64,000 bases of DNA from Falcatimonas sp. MSJ-15. Lineage in GTDB: Bacteria > Bacillota > Clostridia > Lachnospirales > Lachnospiraceae. The stretch covers positions 62,001-126,000 of the forward strand of contig NZ_JAHLQC010000008.1 of assembly GCF_018918265.1 (NCBI RefSeq), given 5' to 3'. Positions 38,901 through 47,456 of this stretch are shown here, in pieces. Within the stretch, counting starts at the first letter, position 1, and each line of letters begins with the position of its first letter. The position numbers and the translations under genes are program-made. Below the pieces are notes generated by a model. It worked only from the letters and a program-made list of their open reading frames with translations, made no database searches and was not told the origin of the DNA.

Positions 38901-39508
38901 GAACCAATCATCTCTTTACTATATGCCATGTTTGGAGTAGCTTCGCTTACATCTGTCTTATCAAGTTCGTATGTAGCTGATACGAATGCTCTTTTTACAC
39001 CTGGAATTGATTCAATTTTTTCAAGATTGCCATATTCTACTGATATAGCAAATCCATTGATAACTGTATCATAATCACAGATTACATCATAATCACTTAC
39101 TTCTTTATCGAGTTTTTCTTTAACTTCATCTCTTTTTGCTGCAAGTTCATCTAATACTTCTTTACTCTTATCTTCTGCATAGTATTCTTCAAAATCTACT
39201 GAAGCACCTTCGTCTACATATTTTTGTAAAAGTGAATCATCATCAAGTTCAACAATAATGTTTACAACCTGATCATCTGCAAATTTCTGTTCACTTTCTA
39301 CATCTTCTTTTGTAAGTACTTCTTTGTCTGCTGTTGTATTCTCACCAGCAATTCCATCAACTGTGATTACGTCACCAGCAGAAAGTGCTTCGTCTAATTT
39401 AGTCAAAAGGCCATTATCTGCTGTAGGTGTAGCGCCATATACCGGTGTAGCTATGTTGCCGGCTACAAGTGTAGCTGCTACAAATAAAGAAACCGTTTTC
39501 TTTTTCAT
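35909..39508 (-). CDS. Secreted S8 (subtilisin-like) serine peptidase with PA-type insert and C-terminal Ig-like domain
   Basis: Signal peptide MKKKTVSLFVAATLVAG; VAILDTGLDYEHEAF; NHGTHVAGTIAGN; NMSGTSMAAPHVSGA. Start corrected to 39508. Confidence 0.92.
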   Translation of the reverse strand: MKKKTVSLFVAATLVAGNIATPVYGATPTADNGLLTKLDEALSAGDVITVDGIAGENTTADKEVLTKEDVESEQKFADDQVVNIIVELDDDSLLQKYVDEGASVDFEEYYAEDKSKEVLDELAAKRDEVKEKLDKEVSDYDVICDYDTVINGFAISVEYGNLEKIESIPGVKRAFVSATYELDKTDVSEATPNMAYSKEMIGSTEENSLSYAGAGTVVAILDTGLDYEHEAFSTNFPENGKYSKEDIASVIDNSTLASETFAGKELSADDLYVNSKVIYGYDYADNDTMIIPDNAEQNHGTHVAGTIAGNCDNLKGVAKDAQLMIMKVFSDKGGGATDTNILAGLDDAVALGADVINMSLGSSAGFTSTEEQAVSDVYDLVTTSGINLSVSAGNSYSSSYNSNYGNYALATNPDNGIVGSPSTYPGSLSVASIENTHLANCAYFLGGKDDVTVEGFYNDNGPDDKKLSTLTGTYEFVDCGLGTEEEIAAVGVSGKVALIKRGSIAFSDKVANAAKAGAVAVIIYNNTSGTLNMSVENYYVPTVSVTQATGEALLALTDKVVTFGSELVKDAPNGQAYQMSDFSSLGVTPDLKLKPEVTAPGGNIYSATIGGGYVNMSGTSMAAPHVSGAMAIVKGYVNEKYPELSKVEKENLINSLLMSTATPVVDSNGQYYTPRKTGSGLINTEKAITTKAYLSVDNNDRPKAELGYNTDGAYEFSFNVNNLSSEELTYKIDTTVLMENLSSYNGNIVFTMSSSSLGEDATVTYENVNDGVVTVPANGSTTVKVNFAISDDAKAFYDEHCTNGLFVDGYVQLLASDETNSDLTLPFMGFYGDWAKAPMFDAAKSADSKEVMKACTLYDVNCKYLLGQNMFGEGSVENNKYVIAPKATITKEDGTPYFAEASTITGLLRNAEKLTYTVTNEAGEVIDEFAYDYVRKSYYYASGSMMLSAEDLMDEPPVFNGKDKDGNYLPQGMYTITITGVVCGTNGATQSMTENVYLDFEAPQVDDTVLAKQDGKDYLLVSVEDNHYVAGVQLTTVDGKVAVTKTKAVSEDTIGSTTVLTYDITGLSELLANKGYESDKIAVSVVDYGLNSSSKVVSIAPKYKVSFKKFVLAAKEGTTTTQVADVKSVNSIGYTPEVTYSSTNEKVATVDANGVVTAKKPGTTTIVAQLPDGTKGCYRLVVTVDVKKVFKKIFGWIRH

Positions 39509-40091
39509 ATTACATTCCTCCCATATTTTGATTAGGCAGACTATCATACTATCTGCCTCTATTAATAGTAAACATATTCACTATCCAAATTTTAATTTTT
39601 ATACTGAAACTTTATGCATATACTAATGCGGGAACGTTACACATACTAATGCGAAACGTTATTACTAGCTGTTTTTTCAATGCAATAGTGTTAATGTATT
39701 ACTGTTTCATATTTACGCCACATTAACTAAATAAAGTTTATGAGTAAAAAATTAGATGAAACCTATCTTAATTCCAACAAAATTCATCATCATATAATAT
39801 CAAAATAGTGAATCTCATTAAAATAATCTAAGCGTCATCTTTGACTTAATAGTATGTTTACCATATTTGTATGATAATTAATTAACAGCTTCAATGCAAT
39901 AGTACTTAAGTACTATTTTTAATATCTTTTTAATTTTTTGTTAATTATTTTTATAAAATTGTTATGTATATAGTTCTATAGTGTTGCTTATTATACATTT
40001 TCATTTTTTATTACCTATTCACGCAGACATCTGCTATAATGCATATTATCAGCAATATCAATTAAGGGAATATATGAAAGGATTTTTGTTT

Positions 40092-40826
40092 ATGAAACTA
40101 CAACAATTATTAAGTCTTACCAGGAAGGCTATTGAAGAATATAGTATGATTGACGATGGAGATAAGATTGCTATAGGCATATCAGGCGGTAAGGATAGCC
40201 TTGCACTTTTGTATGCTCTTAGTAATCTGCGTCGATTTTATCCAAAACACTTTGACATAGAAGCAGTAACTGTATCTACTGGCATCGATGGAATGGACTT
40301 TACACAAATAGCCAATCTTTGCAAAGAACTTGGCGTTAACTATACAATAGTTAATACGCAGATATATGAGATCGTATTCAATGCACGAAAAGAAAGTAAT
40401 CCATGTTCGTTATGTGCTAAAATGCGTAAAGGTGCATTCAATAACCAAGCAATCGAATTAGGATGTAATAAGATAGCCTATGCTCATCACAAAGATGATC
40501 TTGTAGAAAGTCTTATGATGTCACTCATATATGAAGGCAGAATACATACTTTTTCACCGGTTACTCATCTTGAAAAAAGTAATCTTACTCTAATTAGACC
40601 ACTCTTATATATAAACGAAGCTGATATTATCGGTTTTAAGAATAAATACAACCTGCCTGTTGTTAAAAATCTCTGTCCTGCAGATGGTTTTACTAAAAGA
40701 GAATATGCATCTAATCTGATTAAAGAGATTAACCATGAATCTCCAGGAGCTAAAAATCGTATATTCAGTGCTATAATTAATGGTAATCTTGAAGGATTCC
40801 CGGAACGTAAAAGAACTGAACGATAG
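40092..40826 (+). CDS. TtcA/TilS-superfamily PP-loop tRNA-thiolation-type protein
   Basis: IGISGGKDSLALLYAL; CSLCAKMRKG; AYAHHKDDLVES. Confidence 0.85.
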   Translation: MKLQQLLSLTRKAIEEYSMIDDGDKIAIGISGGKDSLALLYALSNLRRFYPKHFDIEAVTVSTGIDGMDFTQIANLCKELGVNYTIVNTQIYEIVFNARKESNPCSLCAKMRKGAFNNQAIELGCNKIAYAHHKDDLVESLMMSLIYEGRIHTFSPVTHLEKSNLTLIRPLLYINEADIIGFKNKYNLPVVKNLCPADGFTKREYASNLIKEINHESPGAKNRIFSAIINGNLEGFPERKRTER

Positions 40827-40900
40827 ATGGTATCGTCAACTTTTAATGTTCACGTATATAGCAAGGCACTACTAAATATACTACGCATTACTAGATATTT

Positions 40901-41239
40901 CTAATATGTATAATAATATATAATCAGATATCTGCCGGTATTAAGCTTATAATTAGTTAGACAGTTAAGACTCATTAAGTTATTAATGTAATCTTCTTCA
41001 CTTACTCCATCCGGCATATATCTGGTTGCTATATCAGACAAAGTATCACCTTCTTCGATTCGTATGCTGCTATATCTTATGTTGTTACTATATGTATAAT
41101 CATTCCTTCGCCCACTATATGCAAATCCTGTGAATAGTATAAACAAGAATATTCCCATTATTATTGCAACCAAGATCATCTCTTTTGATCTCACCTTAGA
41201 TTTAATTTTCTTATTAATATTACTTTCTACTATTCTCAT
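40901..41239 (-). CDS. TM + LysM protein, YneA-like, divergent from lexA
   Basis: TM segment then SIRIEEGDTLSDIATRYMPDGVSEEDYINNLMSLN LysM; position opposite lexA. Confidence 0.75.
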   Translation of the reverse strand: MRIVESNINKKIKSKVRSKEMILVAIIMGIFLFILFTGFAYSGRRNDYTYSNNIRYSSIRIEEGDTLSDIATRYMPDGVSEEDYINNLMSLNCLTNYKLNTGRYLIIYYYTY

Positions 41240-41470
41240 ACATAGCTCATCCTTTCTTTTGTTTGTTTATAAAGCTGTAAACAGTTTCTAATGTCAACAT
41301 ACTTAATTATGAATATAGTAATCTTAGTCATATAGCAAGCTAATATATATATGACAATAATATATATGGCAAATCGTTATATATATCAGATTGTTTTATA
41401 TATAAAGCAGCTTTATATATACTATGTTTCATAATATGTTTTGCGATATAACTTATATCAATTAAAATCA

Positions 41471-41499
41471 TTGACAAAACTGTGCTCATATTGTATAGT
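41471..41499 (+). promoter_or_regulatory. Promoter TTGACA-N17-TATAGT
   Basis: TTGACA 41471-41476, TATAGT 41494-41499; SOS-like box GAACAGGTTTTC starts at 41507. Confidence 0.55.
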
Positions 41500-41551
41500 A
41501 TTTTTAGAACAGGTTTTCTTGAATACATGTTCTATCTTTTGTTCTGTTTTG

Positions 41552-41580
41552 ATTATATTACTTGAACATATGTTTGTCAA
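41552..41580 (-). promoter_or_regulatory. Perfect minus-strand promoter TTGACA-N17-TATAAT with LexA box in the spacer
   Basis: TTGACAAACATATGTTCAAGTAATATAAT on the minus strand; LexA-like box GAACATATGTTT 41564-41575. Confidence 0.75.
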
Positions 41581-41598
41581 TATATTTTTCAAAAATCA

Positions 41599-41637
41599 GA
41601 ACATTGGTTTGCAATATTTGTAATAATATGCTATTAT
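41599..41637 (+). promoter_or_regulatory. LexA-like box (GAACATTGGTTT) overlapping putative lexA promoter
   Basis: Box 41599-41610; TTGCAA 41609-41614, N17, TATTAT 41632-41637. Confidence 0.6.
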
Positions 41638-41730
41638 AAAACAGATTGTTAATATATGTTTGTTATATGATTAAGACTACTATATTCATAATTAATTATA
41701 ATGTAATCCAGTTTACAGGAGGAAAATTTT

Positions 41731-42348
41731 ATGCGCAGAACTACAATGAGTAAAAAGCAGCAAGAGATCCTTGACTTTATCAAGGCTGAAATATTAAGAA
41801 AGGGATATCCACCTGCAGTCAGAGAAATATGTGATGCAGTTAATTTAAAATCAACATCTTCAGTACATGCACATTTAGAGACATTAGAGAGACTTGGACA
41901 TATAAGAAGAGATCCTACTAAGCCTCGTGCTATTGAGATTCTTGACGAGAGTTTTAACCTTGAGAGACATCCGGTTCGTAATGTACCTATTGTCGGAAGT
42001 GTTGCAGCAGGAACTCCAATTCTTGCAGAACAGAATATCTCAGAATATTTTCCTGTTCCAGCCGATTGTCTGCCACCAGAGAATGTATATATGCTCAATG
42101 TAAAGGGTGAGAGTATGATTAATGCAGGAATTCTTGATGGAGATAAAGTTCTTGTTAAACAGCAGGCAACTGCTCAAGATGGTGAGATTGTTGTTGCTAT
42201 GATTGATAATGAAGCAACTGTTAAGAGATTCTATAAAGAGAATGATCATATTCGTCTACAGCCAGAGAATGATCTATTAGATCCTATTATTGTTAAAGAT
42301 GTAGAGATTCTTGGAACTGTAATCGGTGTATTCAGATTATTCAAATAA
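41731..42348 (+). CDS. lexA: LexA SOS repressor
   Basis: [48 protein letters not shown]; cleavage site VAAGTPI; catalytic GESM. Confidence 0.96.
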   Translation: MRRTTMSKKQQEILDFIKAEILRKGYPPAVREICDAVNLKSTSSVHAHLETLERLGHIRRDPTKPRAIEILDESFNLERHPVRNVPIVGSVAAGTPILAEQNISEYFPVPADCLPPENVYMLNVKGESMINAGILDGDKVLVKQQATAQDGEIVVAMIDNEATVKRFYKENDHIRLQPENDLLDPIIVKDVEILGTVIGVFRLFK

Positions 42349-42483
42349 TAGGTTATGCTTATTAGTCACAAAAGAGCTGTTCAGATAATAAGTTTAACTT
42401 TACATACATAAATAGAGCGATTCTATTCTAATAAATTTATTCTAAGATTGTAAAAATAAGTTCTAGTGTCTAATTAATAGCTT

Positions 42484-42533
42484 AAAAGGCAAAAAACAAT
42501 ATCATACAAACGATATTGTTTTTTGCCTTTTTT
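42484..42533 (+). terminator. Intrinsic terminator
   Basis: AAAAGGCAAAAAACAATATC ... GATATTGTTTTTTGCCTTTTTT. Confidence 0.88.
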
Positions 42534-42669
42534 ATATAATAGCATTTAACGATTATATAGAATCTATATAGTTTCTACTCATATTCTATATTCATATTTT
42601 ATATTTAAGTATCAATCATACCAACGCAACAATTAAAGCTATTATCCAATGTTTTATTTATTCTATAGA

Positions 42670-43032
42670 TTATTTCTCAGCTTTTAATTCTTCAGGATCT
42701 ATGAATTTACCATCTTTCCAGATTCTCTCAAGATCATAGAATAGTCTGTCTTCTCTTAAGAATACATGAACTATAATATCACCAAAATCAAGAAGTATCC
42801 AGTTTTTACTCTTATAACCTTCTACCTGTTTACATTCATAGCCTGCTTTATATAATTCTTCCTGTACACTGTCAACCATAGCCTGTACCTGACTTACATT
42901 AGAACCACTTGCAATTACAAAATAATCTGCAAGTACAGATATCTCAGATATATCTATTACCTGAATATCTTCACCTTTTTTATCTTCCAATGTAAGTAAT
43001 GCTAAACGAGCCATCTCTTTTGAATTATTCAT
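42670..43032 (-). CDS. rsfS: Ribosome silencing factor RsfS
   Basis: DISEISVLADYFVIASGSNVSQVQAMVDSV...NWILLDFGDIIVHVF. Confidence 0.93.
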   Translation of the reverse strand: MNNSKEMARLALLTLEDKKGEDIQVIDISEISVLADYFVIASGSNVSQVQAMVDSVQEELYKAGYECKQVEGYKSKNWILLDFGDIIVHVFLREDRLFYDLERIWKDGKFIDPEELKAEK

Positions 43033-43102
43033 TACTTCGGACCTCCATTTTCTATTTAGTTACATTAATTAATCTAAACTATCTCTTTATTAGTATCTGT
43101 AA

Positions 43103-43843
43103 TTATTCTTTACTTTCTATATTGCAAGAATTATTTTTATTACATGAATCATCTATATTGCAAGAACTCTCTTTTTTACAAGAATCATCCTTATTGCAAG
43201 AATCCTCTTTTTCACACGAATCCTCTTTATTACATGAATCATCTTTTTGATTACAGTTGTCATCTCTATTTGCTATAAGATTGCTATAATACTCATATGC
43301 TTTCTGTGTCATATCATCAATATTGCCTGTTTTTTTGCTAAGATAATCAAGTGTATCTCTTAATATTATATATACAGCCATATCAAGATCTTCAAATGCT
43401 ATCTTTCTTAGCTCATCAAGATTCTTAGCTTTATTTCTTCCTGGTTCAATATAATCAGCTACAAATACTATCTTCTCTAAAAGTGTCATATTTGGGCAGC
43501 CTGTCGTATGATTTAAAATAGAATTAATTATATCTTTATCATATACATCATACTTTTTCATTGCATAAAACGCTCCCAGTTTGGAATGTAATAGATATGG
43601 GCGCTCTTTTTCTATGTCTGTTATGTTGATCTTATGCTTTATACATTTCGCAAGCTTTTTATCATCCGGTATACACTTTGCACAGTCATGAAGAAGACCT
43701 GCAACTTCAGCTTTTTTTATATCCTCACCATAACGCATTGCAAGTGATGTTGCAGTATATGCAACACCTATAGTATGTTCATATCTGTAATTATCAAGTT
43801 TTCGTCTTAATGACTGCTTAATCTTATCAATATCATATTCCAT
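43103..43843 (-). CDS. yqeK: YqeK-family HD-domain hydrolase with C-terminal Cys-containing hexapeptide repeats
   Basis: HTIGVAYTATSLA...AEVAGLLHDCAK...ILNHTTGCPNM; tail (D/E-D-S-C-N-K)n. Confidence 0.88.
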   Translation of the reverse strand: MEYDIDKIKQSLRRKLDNYRYEHTIGVAYTATSLAMRYGEDIKKAEVAGLLHDCAKCIPDDKKLAKCIKHKINITDIEKERPYLLHSKLGAFYAMKKYDVYDKDIINSILNHTTGCPNMTLLEKIVFVADYIEPGRNKAKNLDELRKIAFEDLDMAVYIILRDTLDYLSKKTGNIDDMTQKAYEYYSNLIANRDDNCNQKDDSCNKEDSCEKEDSCNKDDSCKKESSCNIDDSCNKNNSCNIESKE

Positions 43844-43846
43844 TGC

Positions 43847-44461
43847 TTATTCTCCATCCAAATACAAATTATTTTCTTTTATATAATCTATGACTGAATC
43901 AGGTACATAATATTTTACTGATCTGCCAATATTCACCATATGTCTTATGGATGATGAACTTATATCAATGTTAGGCATATCAATGATTCTTATGTCTGCG
44001 TCATAATCTTTTTTTAATTCATCAATTTTATTATACAACTGTTCATTATTTGTATTTCTGTTTGCTGCCAAAATAACTGCATTCTGCATAATTATATCTG
44101 GTCTTTTCCATTTTTCAAGATAGAAAAGTGAATCTGCACCAAGTAAAAAATATAATTCGGCATCTGCATATATCTCTCTAAGTTCGAGAAGTGTAAGATA
44201 GGTATATGAGTAACCTTCTCTCTTAATCTCCATATCCGAATATTGAAATATAGGATTATCTTCTACTGCAAGTCGTGTCATATCGCCACGCATTGTAGCT
44301 GATATATGACCAACCTGCTTATGTGGAGGATCTCCCGATGTGATGAATATAATTTCATCTAATTCATACTCTTCATATGCTTTTTGTGCTAATATTAAAT
44401 GTCCTATATGAATGGGATTAAAAGTACCACCCATTATACCAATTCTTCTCTTACTCTTCAT
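43847..44461 (-). CDS. nadD: Nicotinate-nucleotide adenylyltransferase
   Basis: GIMGGTFNPIHIGHLILA...ISSSSIRHMV. Confidence 0.94.
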   Translation of the reverse strand: MKSKRRIGIMGGTFNPIHIGHLILAQKAYEEYELDEIIFITSGDPPHKQVGHISATMRGDMTRLAVEDNPIFQYSDMEIKREGYSYTYLTLLELREIYADAELYFLLGADSLFYLEKWKRPDIIMQNAVILAANRNTNNEQLYNKIDELKKDYDADIRIIDMPNIDISSSSIRHMVNIGRSVKYYVPDSVIDYIKENNLYLDGE

Positions 44462-44473
44462 AATATTCTCCTA

Positions 44474-44767
44474 CTATGGAAGTACTATTTTTCTTTTATC
44501 TTTATCCTTAGCTTCTTTATAAAGCACGATCTTCTTGCCAATTACCTGAACTACCTGAGAATGTGTTCTCTCTGCAACTATCTGTGCAAGTTCATTAGGA
44601 TCATCTGCACAATTCTTAAGAACATTAACTTTAATTAATTCTCTTTTTTCAAGTGCTTCATTAATAGCCTCTGTTACTTCTGGTGTAAGGCTTGATTTTC
44701 CAATCTGGAAAATTGGGTCCATAACCATAGCAAGGCTCTTTAAATATGCTCTTTGTTTACTTGTCAT
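44474..44767 (-). CDS. yhbY: YhbY (CRM domain) RNA-binding protein
   Basis: MTSKQRAYLKSLAMVMDPIFQIGKSSLTPEV...VIGKKIVLYK. Confidence 0.92.
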   Translation of the reverse strand: MTSKQRAYLKSLAMVMDPIFQIGKSSLTPEVTEAINEALEKRELIKVNVLKNCADDPNELAQIVAERTHSQVVQVIGKKIVLYKEAKDKDKRKIVLP

Positions 44768-44803
44768 TTTTATCTCCTTCTATTAATACGTTACTATATA
44801 TTG

Positions 44804-44900
44804 CCTACTAAACGTATTACTTATTAAACGTATTGTTTATTAAACATACTATCTATTAAACGTATTGTCTATTTAAACATATTGTCTATCTATATTATCT
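44804..44900. repeat. 16-bp tandem repeat (ttattaaacgtattgt), about 5-6 copies
   Basis: Read directly. Confidence 0.8.
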
Positions 44901-46181
44901 ATAATAATTAAATTCAAGATATGACATCTTAACTACATCGCCTTCTTCAATTCCGAGTGCTTCAAGTTCGTCAATAATTCCACTTTCTTTAAGGAATTTT
45001 TGGAAGAAACTGAAACCTTTTTCTGAATCAAGGTTAGTGTAGCCCAACATTCTGTCAATTCTAGGTCCTTCAACTACAAATATACCACTTTCAGGGTTAG
45101 ATACTGTATATGGTTCATTAGGATTATCCATATATTCATCAGGATTATATTCTGATTCAAATACAATCGGTTCTACTTCTATTGTTGACAGAAGTTCATT
45201 AACAGCATATAAAAGTTCTTTTACGCCTTTACCACTTACAGCTGATATTGCATATACTTTTATCCCTTTTGGTTCAAATTCCTGCCTGAGTTTTTCAACT
45301 GGATCTTCATCTTCTGAATATAATACATCTATTTTATTAGCAGCAATAATCTGTGGCTTTTTAAGAAGTTCTGGATTATAAGCTTCTAATTCACTATTAA
45401 TTGTATTGATATCTTCAATAGGATCTCTTCCTTCAGTTGATGCTGCATCTACCATATGAATGATTACTCTTGTTCTCTCAATATGACGAAGGAATTCATG
45501 TCCAAGTCCTATTCCTTCTGATGCACCTTCTATAAGTCCAGGGATATCTGCTATTACAAAACCATTAGAACCATCAAGATCTACTACTCCAAGATTTGGA
45601 TTAAGAGTTGTAAAATGATAATTAGCAATCTTTGGCTTTGCATTAGTAACTCTTGATAGAAATGTTGATTTTCCAACATTTGGGAATCCAACAAGACCTA
45701 CATCAGCAATTACTTTAAGTTCAAGACGAATCCATAATTCTTTTGATGGCTGTCCAGGCTGTGCATATTTTGGGACCTGCATAGTTGGTGTTGCAAAGTT
45801 CATATTACCTTTACCACCACGACCGCCTGAGAGAATAACCTGTCTTGAATTCTCTCCTGACATATCAGCAATTACTTTTCCTGATTCGTCATCATATATA
45901 ACTGTTCCTTCCGGAACTTTTACTATGAGATCTTCTCCATCTTTACCATGGCAGCGACGCTTTCCGCCTTCTTCACCATCTTCAGCACAATATTTCCTTA
46001 CATGTCTAAAATCTGTAAGTGTATTAAGTCCTTTATCAACAACAAAGATTACATCGCCGCCACGACCACCATCTCCACCATCTGGGCCACCTGCAGCTAC
46101 AAAGAGTTCACGTCTGAAACTTACATGTCCATCTCCGCCTTTGCCTGATTTTATAAATACTCTTGCTCTATCTGCAAACAT
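44895..46181 (-). CDS. obgE: GTPase Obg
   Basis: MFADRARVFIKSGKGGDGHVSFRRE; GFPNVGKSTFLS; C-terminal OCT-like domain. Confidence 0.96.
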   Translation of the reverse strand: MFADRARVFIKSGKGGDGHVSFRRELFVAAGGPDGGDGGRGGDVIFVVDKGLNTLTDFRHVRKYCAEDGEEGGKRRCHGKDGEDLIVKVPEGTVIYDDESGKVIADMSGENSRQVILSGGRGGKGNMNFATPTMQVPKYAQPGQPSKELWIRLELKVIADVGLVGFPNVGKSTFLSRVTNAKPKIANYHFTTLNPNLGVVDLDGSNGFVIADIPGLIEGASEGIGLGHEFLRHIERTRVIIHMVDAASTEGRDPIEDINTINSELEAYNPELLKKPQIIAANKIDVLYSEDEDPVEKLRQEFEPKGIKVYAISAVSGKGVKELLYAVNELLSTIEVEPIVFESEYNPDEYMDNPNEPYTVSNPESGIFVVEGPRIDRMLGYTNLDSEKGFSFFQKFLKESGIIDELEALGIEEGDVVKMSYLEFNYYR

Positions 46182-46293
46182 TGTTTCACCTTCTTTATTA
46201 TCTTATTATATATTAATATCTCGTTCTTATTATTCTTATATTACATCAATTATTATACTTCGTATCTGTTCTTGTGTAAATCAGTATCATACG

Positions 46294-46332
46294 TAAAAAA
46301 TGGCTTCAAATCAAAAGATCTGAAGCCAAAAT
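46294..46332 (-). terminator. Intrinsic terminator of the rplU-prp-rpmA operon
   Basis: Minus strand TGGCTTCA...TGAAGCCATTTTTT. Confidence 0.75.
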
Positions 46333-46335
46333 TAA

Positions 46336-46626
46336 TTATTCGTTAGAAGCTACTGGATAAACAGAAACCTGTTTTTTATCCTTACCTTTTCTTTCGAACT
46401 TAACTACACCATCTACTAATGCAAATAATGTATCATCACCACCACGGCCTACGTTGTTACCTGGGTGAACTTTAGTTCCACGCTGTCTATAAAGAATATT
46501 GCCAGCTAAAACGAACTGTCCGTCTGCTCTTTTTGCACCTAATCTCTTAGATTCTGAATCTCTACCGTTCTTAGTAGAACCAACACCTTTTTTATGAGCA
46601 AAAAACTGAATGTTCATATTTAACAT
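46336..46626 (-). CDS. rpmA: 50S ribosomal protein L27
   Basis: [30 protein letters not shown]; Firmicute N-terminal extension cleaved by Prp. Confidence 0.97.
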   Translation of the reverse strand: MLNMNIQFFAHKKGVGSTKNGRDSESKRLGAKRADGQFVLAGNILYRQRGTKVHPGNNVGRGGDDTLFALVDGVVKFERKGKDKKQVSVYPVASNE

Positions 46627-46629
46627 GGT

Positions 46630-46956
46630 CTACACCTCCTTGAATGCAATTTTAATAAATTCACTGTAGTTTTCGTAAAGACCATTAAGGCCTAATACAA
46701 AAGACTTTAATAATAATAAAGATTCACTACTCTTTGCACCTTTAAGAATATAATTGATAACTGCATCATTCTCATTAACAGTATATTCAAACTTATCTTC
46801 CGTAAAAGTCTCTATTGAATTAATAGTATTCAATGCGATCGATGAAACTGCAGCACAGACGATATCTTCGCCTTCTTCTGCATAGCCTGCATGACCTGCC
46901 ATATTAAATCCTATACAATTCTTATCGGAATCTTCATATATCACAATTTTAATCAT
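46630..46956 (-). CDS. prp: Ribosomal-processing cysteine protease Prp
   Basis: GHAGYAEEGEDIVCAAVSS. Confidence 0.92.
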   Translation of the reverse strand: MIKIVIYEDSDKNCIGFNMAGHAGYAEEGEDIVCAAVSSIALNTINSIETFTEDKFEYTVNENDAVINYILKGAKSSESLLLLKSFVLGLNGLYENYSEFIKIAFKEV

Positions 46957-46972
46957 ATCCAGTTATATCAGA

Positions 46973-47281
46973 TTAAGCATTGATTTTGTCAATCTTAACT
47001 TCTGTGTACTGCTGTCTGTGACCGTTTTTCTTGTGATATCCAGTTTTTCTCTTATATTTGTAAACAACAACTTTCTTAGCTCTACCTTCTGATAAAACTG
47101 TTGCAGATACTGTAGCACCAGCTACTGTTGGATTACCAACAACTGCTTCTTTGTCATTAACAAAAAGAACCTGGTCAAATGTATAAGTCTGTCCAGCTTC
47201 TACACCAAGCTTTTCAACTCTGATTACATCGCCTTCAGATACTTTGTACTGTTTACCACCTGTTGCAATAATTGCGTACAT
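46973..47281 (-). CDS. rplU: 50S ribosomal protein L21
   Basis: [25 protein letters not shown]; start corrected to 47281. Confidence 0.97.
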   Translation of the reverse strand: MYAIIATGGKQYKVSEGDVIRVEKLGVEAGQTYTFDQVLFVNDKEAVVGNPTVAGATVSATVLSEGRAKKVVVYKYKRKTGYHKKNGHRQQYTEVKIDKINA

Positions 47282-47299
47282 ATGGCACCTCCTATAATA

Positions 47300-47362
47300 A
47301 TTACTCGCCAGCTTCGGTGTCCTATAAGGCACTTTGAAACCTCACTGAGCGGCACATAAATC
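47300..47362 (-). ncRNA. L21 leader-like cis-regulatory RNA
   Basis: Minus strand TGTGCCGCTCAGTGAGGTTTCAAAGTGCCTTATAGGACACCGAAGCTGGCGAGT, resembles the rplU leader. Confidence 0.65.
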
Positions 47363-47363
47363 T

Positions 47364-47392
47364 ATAATACATACAAAAAAGTATTTTGTCAA
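47364..47392 (-). promoter_or_regulatory. Promoter TTGACA-N17-TATTAT for rplU
   Basis: Minus strand TTGACA 47392-47387, TATTAT 47369-47364. Confidence 0.75.
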
Positions 47393-47456
47393 CATCTTTT
47401 TAAGTGCATGACACTTTTTTATATTTTTTTAATTTTCTTTTTTAATTTTCGTTGTT

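Noticed and set aside
41340-41528. 62-aa minus-strand ORF in the lexA upstream region
   Set aside because: Lies in the promoter/leader region, no SD, AT-rich low complexity.
45925-46296. Pro/Ser-rich plus-strand ORF opposite obgE
   Set aside because: Antisense shadow of the highly conserved Obg N terminus; no initiation signals.
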